A stretch of DNA of 64,000 bases from Streptomyces sp. SA15. GTDB taxonomy: Bacteria; Actinomycetota; Actinomycetes; Streptomycetales; Streptomycetaceae. A model generated the notes under the pieces. It ran no database searches and had not been told where the DNA came from. It saw nothing but the letters and a program-made list of their open reading frames with translations. The stretch lies in contig NZ_NTGE01000040.1 of assembly GCF_002291145.1 (NCBI RefSeq), positions 62,001 to 126,000 of the forward strand, written 5' to 3'. This document shows positions 60,317 through 64,000 of this stretch, in pieces (position 1 is the stretch's first letter; every line of letters begins with the position of its first letter). The position numbers and the translations under genes were made by a program.

Positions 60317-60633
60317 GAGGCCGCCCTCCCTTCGGCGGCGGTGTGCGGGCAGACGCCGACGCGGACGCGGGCAGTCAACCTGATGACGGCCGCACGGCCC
60401 CGGGCGCGTTCGTGATGCCCGCAGGCACAGAGCCAGTCCGCGACCGGTACGCCCTCGCACTGGATCTGAAGCCCCGGGGTGATGCCGGTGACGGTGACCG
60501 TCTGCGGGTCAGAACCAACGGCAGAAAGGACGCCCTTACGGGCGGCGACCTTCGGTTCGCCCACGGTCGGCCGTGGCGGGCCCTGTACGGCGCCCTGAGG
60601 GCCGTTCGTGGGGGTTCGGGATGCTTTGGTCAT
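60313..60633 (-). CDS. Small AICE protein with Cys/His cluster, function unknown
   Basis: 106 residues, overlapping both neighbours by 4 bases (ATGA). The N-terminal half is Pro/Thr-rich and the C-terminal half has DWLCACGHHERARGRAAV and VCPHTA, a possible zinc site. Coupling between the Prim-Pol and DUF3987 genes suggests an accessory replication role, but no family is recognised. Confidence 0.7.
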   Translation of the reverse strand: MTKASRTPTNGPQGAVQGPPRPTVGEPKVAARKGVLSAVGSDPQTVTVTGITPGLQIQCEGVPVADWLCACGHHERARGRAAVIRLTARVRVGVCPHTAAEGRAAS

Positions 60634-61547
60634 GCCGCACGCTCCACAGCCGTCTCAAGGCCGTTGGCGACCGCGCGGCGGGCGTAGGTCTCCGGGACGC
60701 CCACGGAGACGGCGGCGGTCACGATCTCCTCGCCGATCGCCGCGAGTCCGCACGGTCCCGGGCACTCTGTGTGCTGTGCGGCGAGGAAGCGGGCGACGCC
60801 GAACGCCTGTGATCCGGCGCCGGATTCGGTGCGGGCCCGTACGAGGGCGAGGCCGCGTTCGAGGCCGGTGCGGACGTAGCGCTCGGTGTGGCGGCACCCG
60901 GTGGCCACCGACCGGTCCCACGTGGCGCGCGCCGGAAGGGAAGAGGCCACCTCCTCGGCGGCGGGGGTGGTGTCTTCCCTCACCACCAGGGCGCGCACGG
61001 CGGCCGGGAGGACGGCCATGCGGCCGGTGCCGGGTGCGAGCCAACGGGCGTACTGCATCAGAGACTTGATGTCGATGCCCGGCCGGACTGCGTTCGAGGA
61101 CGGCATGGCGCCCCGGTAGAGCCAGTGTTCGCCCCGCGTCGTCGGCACGGTGCGGGTAGCGGGCAGGGTCTCGCGGGCCCACGCCACGGCCGACGCGTTG
61201 TCGAGGTCGACCACGGTGAGCCCCGCCCCGCCGGGGTGGTAGGCGACCGCCACCGCCTCACGCCACACCGGCGCCCACACTGGCGAGGTGAGAACGTGCG
61301 GGTCGGTGGTCGCGGCGGCCCATGCGTGGCACGGCGCGGGGCACCGGCAGGGGCCCGCGGCTTTCATGTTGGGCCGTCCTCCGCACGCGTTCCCCTTGCA
61401 CGTGCGGCAGTTGCCGAACGGGACCTTTCCCGCTCGCAGAGGCAGGACCGGGACACCGGCCGCCGCGAGGTGCAGCGCGGTGCGCAGTGGGGTCCCGTCC
61501 GGGTGACTCCCGTCGACGGGGCGCCGGACCTTGCAGTCAGGTGTCAT
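60630..61547 (-). CDS. Bifunctional DNA primase/polymerase (Prim-Pol)
   Basis: 305 residues from ATG at 61547 (AGGAG upstream). Archaeo-eukaryotic primase-polymerase domain: N-terminal ALHLAAAGVPVLPLRAGK, Cys-rich insert CRTCKGNACGG...CRCPAPC, metal motif LTVVDLD (about 113), and TTRGEHWLYRG as second motif, typical for actinomycete element primases. It provides replication initiation for the AICE. First of three overlapping genes, behind a structured leader. Confidence 0.88.
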   Translation of the reverse strand: MTPDCKVRRPVDGSHPDGTPLRTALHLAAAGVPVLPLRAGKVPFGNCRTCKGNACGGRPNMKAAGPCRCPAPCHAWAAATTDPHVLTSPVWAPVWREAVAVAYHPGGAGLTVVDLDNASAVAWARETLPATRTVPTTRGEHWLYRGAMPSSNAVRPGIDIKSLMQYARWLAPGTGRMAVLPAAVRALVVREDTTPAAEEVASSLPARATWDRSVATGCRHTERYVRTGLERGLALVRARTESGAGSQAFGVARFLAAQHTECPGPCGLAAIGEEIVTAAVSVGVPETYARRAVANGLETAVERAA

Positions 61548-61585
61548 GCTGTAGGTCTCCTGTTCTGCTACGTCGGGATCGGAGA

Positions 61586-61631
61586 CCGTGGGCGGCGGGC
61601 TGTCCTTGTCCGGGAGTGCCGCCGCCCACGG
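61586..61631 (-). promoter_or_regulatory. Structured leader hairpin upstream of the Prim-Pol gene (copy B)
   Basis: CCGTGGGCGGCGG pairs with CCGCCGCCCACGG (13 pairs). The 20-base loop differs from copy A only by one extra T. It starts 7 bases after the upstream gene's stop and ends 39 bases before the Prim-Pol start, the same geometry as copy A. The extra T-A pair in the stem is a compensated change. Confidence 0.75.
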
Positions 61632-61637
61632 GCAGAG

Positions 61638-61931
61638 CTAGAAGGGCGGTTCGTTGCTGTAGCCGCCGGGCCCCCACGGGTCACGGCCGCTGTCACGGCG
61701 ACGCAGCCACCGGGGGCGGCGCGGTAGGGGAAGTAGGAACCACCGGCGGGTCTCGTTCCAGCAGCCGCAGGGCTCCCAGTCGGTACCGGCGTACTCGCCG
61801 GTGTCGTAGTCGCCGTAGTCGTACTCGAACCCGCCCTCGCCGTCGCAGTCGCGGCAGTCAGGGCGGGGGGTGTCGGTCAGGATCAGGGACCGGCGAGGCC
61901 AGTGGGCGACCTGAATGCGCAGTCGGGTCAC
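61638..61931 (-). CDS. Small AICE protein with CxxC zinc motif
   Basis: 97 residues from GTG at 61931 (GAGGAG upstream). Contains CRDCDGEGG (DnaJ-like zinc-ribbon half), an acidic Tyr-rich stretch and CGCW, followed by an Arg/Trp-rich basic segment. Proteins of this type are common in AICEs; function unknown. Confidence 0.75.
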   Translation of the reverse strand: MTRLRIQVAHWPRRSLILTDTPRPDCRDCDGEGGFEYDYGDYDTGEYAGTDWEPCGCWNETRRWFLLPLPRRPRWLRRRDSGRDPWGPGGYSNEPPF

Positions 61932-61945
61932 GGGCGTTGATCTCC

Positions 61946-62413
61946 TCAGCCGTTGAAGTGGTTGCGCTTGAAGACGGCCTTGCGGATGTTGAAGACGTTG
62001 CCGCCCTGGTGACCGTGCGGCTTGAAGATCTGCACGGCCACGAATCCGCCGAAGCAGACGGCAGCGAGCGTGATGAGCTGAGTGATCAGCGCCGTGAGGG
62101 CGGTGATGAACGTGGTCAGCAGAAGCAGTCCGCCGCACACGGCGAGGAACCCGACGCCCCCGAGGGCGACGTTCACCGCCGCGCGGGAGACGGCCGGCTT
62201 GGCGACGACCTGTTCGGGCTTGGCGGGCTCAATGGCGTAGCCGGTGACGACGCGGCCGTCCGGGAGGACGACGCTCGCCACGGCCGGGATGGTCCCCGGC
62301 TGCACGGGCACGAGCGGGGCGGTGTGGGCGGGGACGATCGGGGTGGGGGTGTGGACTTCCACGGCCGCCGTCTCGTATCCGGCCGGACGGCCGTACGCGG
62401 TGGGTTCGGTCAC
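61946..62413 (-). CDS. AICE membrane protein (spread/Spd-like)
   Basis: 155 residues from GTG at 62413 (AGGGAG upstream). A Pro/Val-rich N-terminal 75 residues, then two membrane helices (about 88-108 and 112-135, VALGGVGFLAVCGGLLLL and LITLAAVCFGGFVAVQIF) and a basic tail. Size and position between zinc protein genes and the translocase resemble spread (spd) proteins that aid intramycelial plasmid transfer. Confidence 0.75.
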   Translation of the reverse strand: MTEPTAYGRPAGYETAAVEVHTPTPIVPAHTAPLVPVQPGTIPAVASVVLPDGRVVTGYAIEPAKPEQVVAKPAVSRAAVNVALGGVGFLAVCGGLLLLTTFITALTALITQLITLAAVCFGGFVAVQIFKPHGHQGGNVFNIRKAVFKRNHFNG

Positions 62414-62429
62414 GGTGCTGGTCTCCCTT

Positions 62430-62624
62430 CTAGCGGCCGACGTCGGCGAGGGCGCCGGTGACGGCGGTGACGAGTTGGTTGACGGTGTCGCTCGCGTCGG
62501 TGCCGGCAAGGTAGAAGCCGAAGAGCGCGACGACGACGGCCGCACCGGCGCCGACCGCGCGGAAGCGCAGCAGCAGCGCGACGCCGACGGCGAGCAACAG
62601 AACGAGCGAGATGGTGATGTCCAC
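62430..62624 (-). CDS. Small two-helix AICE membrane protein
   Basis: 64 residues from GTG at 62624 with GGAGG five bases upstream. Two hydrophobic helices (ISLVLLLAVGVALLL and AGAAVVVALFGFYLAG) and a short soluble tail. 16 bases before the next membrane protein gene; probably another spd-type protein. Confidence 0.75.
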   Translation of the reverse strand: MDITISLVLLLAVGVALLLRFRAVGAGAAVVVALFGFYLAGTDASDTVNQLVTAVTGALADVGR

Positions 62625-62641
62625 GGAGCCTCCGGGCGGGG

Positions 62642-62788
62642 TCAGCGGGTGCCGGCGCGGTAAGTGCGCGCGGCGCGGTTGTAGATCCAGCGGCCGACGC
62701 GTATGCGCTTGCCGGTGGCGTGGCAGCGGCGGCAGTCCTTGCCGCGCTTGGGCTTGCCCTTGCGGTCGGTCTTGAGTTCGTGGCCCAT
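62642..62788 (-). CDS. Small zinc-finger protein, possibly longer with a CTG start at 62824
   Basis: From ATG at 62788 the frame gives 48 residues with CRRCHATGKR, a DnaJ-like CxxCxxxG half site. In frame upstream, with no stop until 62840, the DNA encodes LSPFGDCRKCDGMGH, a second matching CxxCxGxG half. The zinc pair only makes sense if translation starts before the ATG; CTG at 62824 is the only near-start codon. Basic throughout. Confidence 0.6.
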   Translation of the reverse strand: MGHELKTDRKGKPKRGKDCRRCHATGKRIRVGRWIYNRAARTYRAGTR

Positions 62789-62845
62789 GCCGTCGCACTT
62801 GCGGCAGTCCCCGAACGGGCTCAGCCCGCAGGTCGGCCGCTACGT

Positions 62846-62922
62846 GCTAGCGACCTGATCAGGGGCGGTTTTGGTCGCTAGCAGGGTTGCTACCGGTAGC
62901 GACGTCTGCCGCTACCGGTAGC
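62846..62922. repeat. Palindrome cluster behind the translocase gene
   Basis: GCTAGCGACC (62846-62855) is the inverse of GGTCGCTAGC (62873-62882). GCTACCGGTAGC, itself a perfect palindrome, occurs at 62889-62900 and 62911-62922. All four share GCTA-type half sites. It lies just past the 3' end of the FtsK/TraB-type gene, where clt transfer sites of Streptomyces plasmids are often found; an operator or terminator is the alternative. Confidence 0.6.
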
Positions 62923-62935
62923 AGGCTGCGGGGAC

Positions 62936-64000
62936 CTATCCGGCGTCCCGCTTCTTGTTGCGCTCCGTAATCACGGTGGCGATGTCGTCGCGCTTGATGC
63001 CGCGCTTGTTGACCTGTTCGCCGTCGATGCGCCGGCTGATCTGCACCGTGCCGATACCGAACGGCTTGAGCGCGGCGGTGAGCGCTTCGGCCTTGGGCTT
63101 GGGCTCCAGTTCGGCCCACGGGCCGTAGACCTCCGGGCGCAGGTCGGCAAGCCGGTCCACGACCGTTTCCGACCACACCTTGGCCTCGCCCTTGCCGAGC
63201 ACGGCAGCGACGTCGTCAAGGATCGTCGCGGACGTCTCCGGCGCCGGGACCTCGCCGACCGCGTCACCGGACAGCGTGCCCTCTGCTTCCCGCAGCGCGG
63301 CGGCGCGGGTCAGGATGCGGTCGGCGTCGCGGCCGTCGGCGAGGTAGGTGCGCACGATCCCGGAGTCGTCGGACATGCCCTTGAGCAGACCCACACCCTT
63401 GTGGGACTTCAGCAGCTTGGACGCGTCCAACCCCTCCGAGTACGACCCGGCACCGAGGATGGTGTCCGACACCTGGTAGGCGCCGACCCGCAGGGCGAAC
63501 CGGGCCTGATGCTGGTCACGCAGCTCCGAGGGGCACGCCTTGTCGTCCGGCTTCTGCGTCGCGGTCATCACAGAGACACCGACCGCCGGGGCGACCCGGG
63601 CGAGGTAGACCATCAGGGACAGGATTTCCTTGCCGTGCTCGGGGTGGGTCAAGTACTCCTGCACCTCGTCCACCACGAACAGGGTCAGGGGCATGTTCAG
63701 CTCCTTGTCCCGGCTGATCTCCGGGGTGAGCTTGCCCTCCGGGCAGACGTGCAGCGGCAGTTCGGACAGCCGGTGGTACCGGTCTTCGACGTCCGCCTTG
63801 AGTTCCCGCAGCGAGGTCAACAGGTGCTGCACCGGGTCGAACCCGTTCTTCGGCACGATGCCGAACCCGATGCGGTGGGCGACCTTGGCGAACGTGCGCC
63901 AGTCCGGCGACGCCTTGCCGTCGAACACGTACAGCCTGACGTACGGGTCCAACGCGGCGGCGAGGGCGATCGTGCGAGCGGAGAACGTCTTGCCCTGACG
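62936..64000 (-). CDS. FtsK/TraB-type conjugal DNA translocase (5' part beyond window)
   Basis: 355 codons are visible, running into the right edge. The first visible residues RQGKTFSARTIALAAALDP are the end of a Walker A motif; LTLFVVDEVQEYL is Walker B, and VGVSVMTATQKPDD with QARFALRVGAYQVSDTILG is typical of FtsK/SpoIIIE-like transfer proteins of AICEs. The C-terminal 100 residues (ISRRIDGEQVNKRGIKRDDI) form a winged-helix-like DNA-recognition domain. It would pump double-stranded DNA between hyphae. Confidence 0.88.
   Translation of the reverse strand, partial: RQGKTFSARTIALAAALDPYVRLYVFDGKASPDWRTFAKVAHRIGFGIVPKNGFDPVQHLLTSLRELKADVEDRYHRLSELPLHVCPEGKLTPEISRDKELNMPLTLFVVDEVQEYLTHPEHGKEILSLMVYLARVAPAVGVSVMTATQKPDDKACPSELRDQHQARFALRVGAYQVSDTILGAGSYSEGLDASKLLKSHKGVGLLKGMSDDSGIVRTYLADGRDADRILTRAAALREAEGTLSGDAVGEVPAPETSATILDDVAAVLGKGEAKVWSETVVDRLADLRPEVYGPWAELEPKPKAEALTAALKPFGIGTVQISRRIDGEQVNKRGIKRDDIATVITERNKKRDAG

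Larger units (their letters stand above)
56749..64000. mobile_element. AICE (pSAM2-like integrative conjugative element), right part beyond window
   Basis: The order tRNA-Ser, int, xis, rep, Prim-Pol, small spread-type membrane proteins, FtsK/TraB translocase is the standard architecture of actinomycete integrative and conjugative elements. All genes read on the minus strand towards the tRNA. The left attachment site should lie at the tRNA 3' end (about 56715-56748). The other end, with the rest of tra and the regulators (KorSA/Pra-like), is outside the window, so the second att copy cannot be checked. Confidence 0.88.

Overview
The window is chromosomal DNA of a Streptomyces-type actinomycete. 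GC is very high, GTG starts and 4-base ATGA/GTGA overlaps are frequent, and the core genes (hrpA, bldC, vdh, purF/purM, purL/purQ/purS, lsr2, purC, purD, dnaX) follow the order known from Streptomyces chromosomes. Three blocks are joined here.

(1) 1-23977 is one end of an aromatic polyketide (type II PKS-like) gene cluster. No ketosynthase, chain-length factor or ACP lies inside the window, so the core is probably left of position 1. The block holds a SARP activator (cut by the window edge), an asparagine-synthetase-like amidotransferase, an anthrone-oxygenase-like membrane protein, a Ddn-like reductase, four class A FAD monooxygenases, three methyltransferases, two tandem quinone oxidoreductases, an MFS exporter with a MarR regulator, a double SnoaL-like protein, a double GNAT protein, an orphan ferredoxin beside a gutted P450, an SDR and a berberine-bridge-type oxidase. 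Amidotransferase plus anthrone oxygenase plus many FAD monooxygenases resembles clusters for isoquinolone-containing pentangular polyphenols and polycyclic xanthones (fredericamycin, lysolipin and xantholipin families). The product class is an inference. Two long minus-strand operons (23977 to 16233 and 15209 to 5727) and a coupled three-gene set (3719 to 869) carry most of it.

(2) 24294-56748 is core chromosome. It starts with tRNA-Asp/tRNA-Phe, hrpA and a second tRNA-Asp followed by a broken third copy. Then come a DUF6274 gene, bldC, vdh, a DUF3073 gene, purM-purF, several small conserved genes, purL-purQ-purS, lsr2, three tRNA-Gly genes around an ABC transporter/two-component cassette, purC, a dimethylformamidase-like gene, a degenerate M48-like membrane protein, purD, dnaX, the SRP RNA gene and tRNA-Ser. 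Two short MITE-like elements with different terminal inverted repeats but a nearly identical 42-base core sit at 37265-37514 and 53730-53933.

(3) From the 3' end of tRNA-Ser (56748) to the right edge lies most of an actinomycete integrative and conjugative element (AICE, pSAM2-like organisation): integrase, excisionase, a candidate origin of nested inverted repeats, a DUF3987 replication protein, a Prim-Pol protein, small membrane and zinc-binding proteins, a palindrome cluster and a truncated FtsK/TraB-type DNA translocase. Two intergenic leaders of this element carry the same hairpin with compensatory stem differences.

Most distinctive observations: the amidotransferase has lost its glutaminase nucleophile; the P450 is an internal-deletion remnant beside an intact ferredoxin; a tRNA-Gly(UCC) lacks the standard D- and T-loop contacts; the AICE has a duplicated structured leader; the two MITE-like elements share a core.
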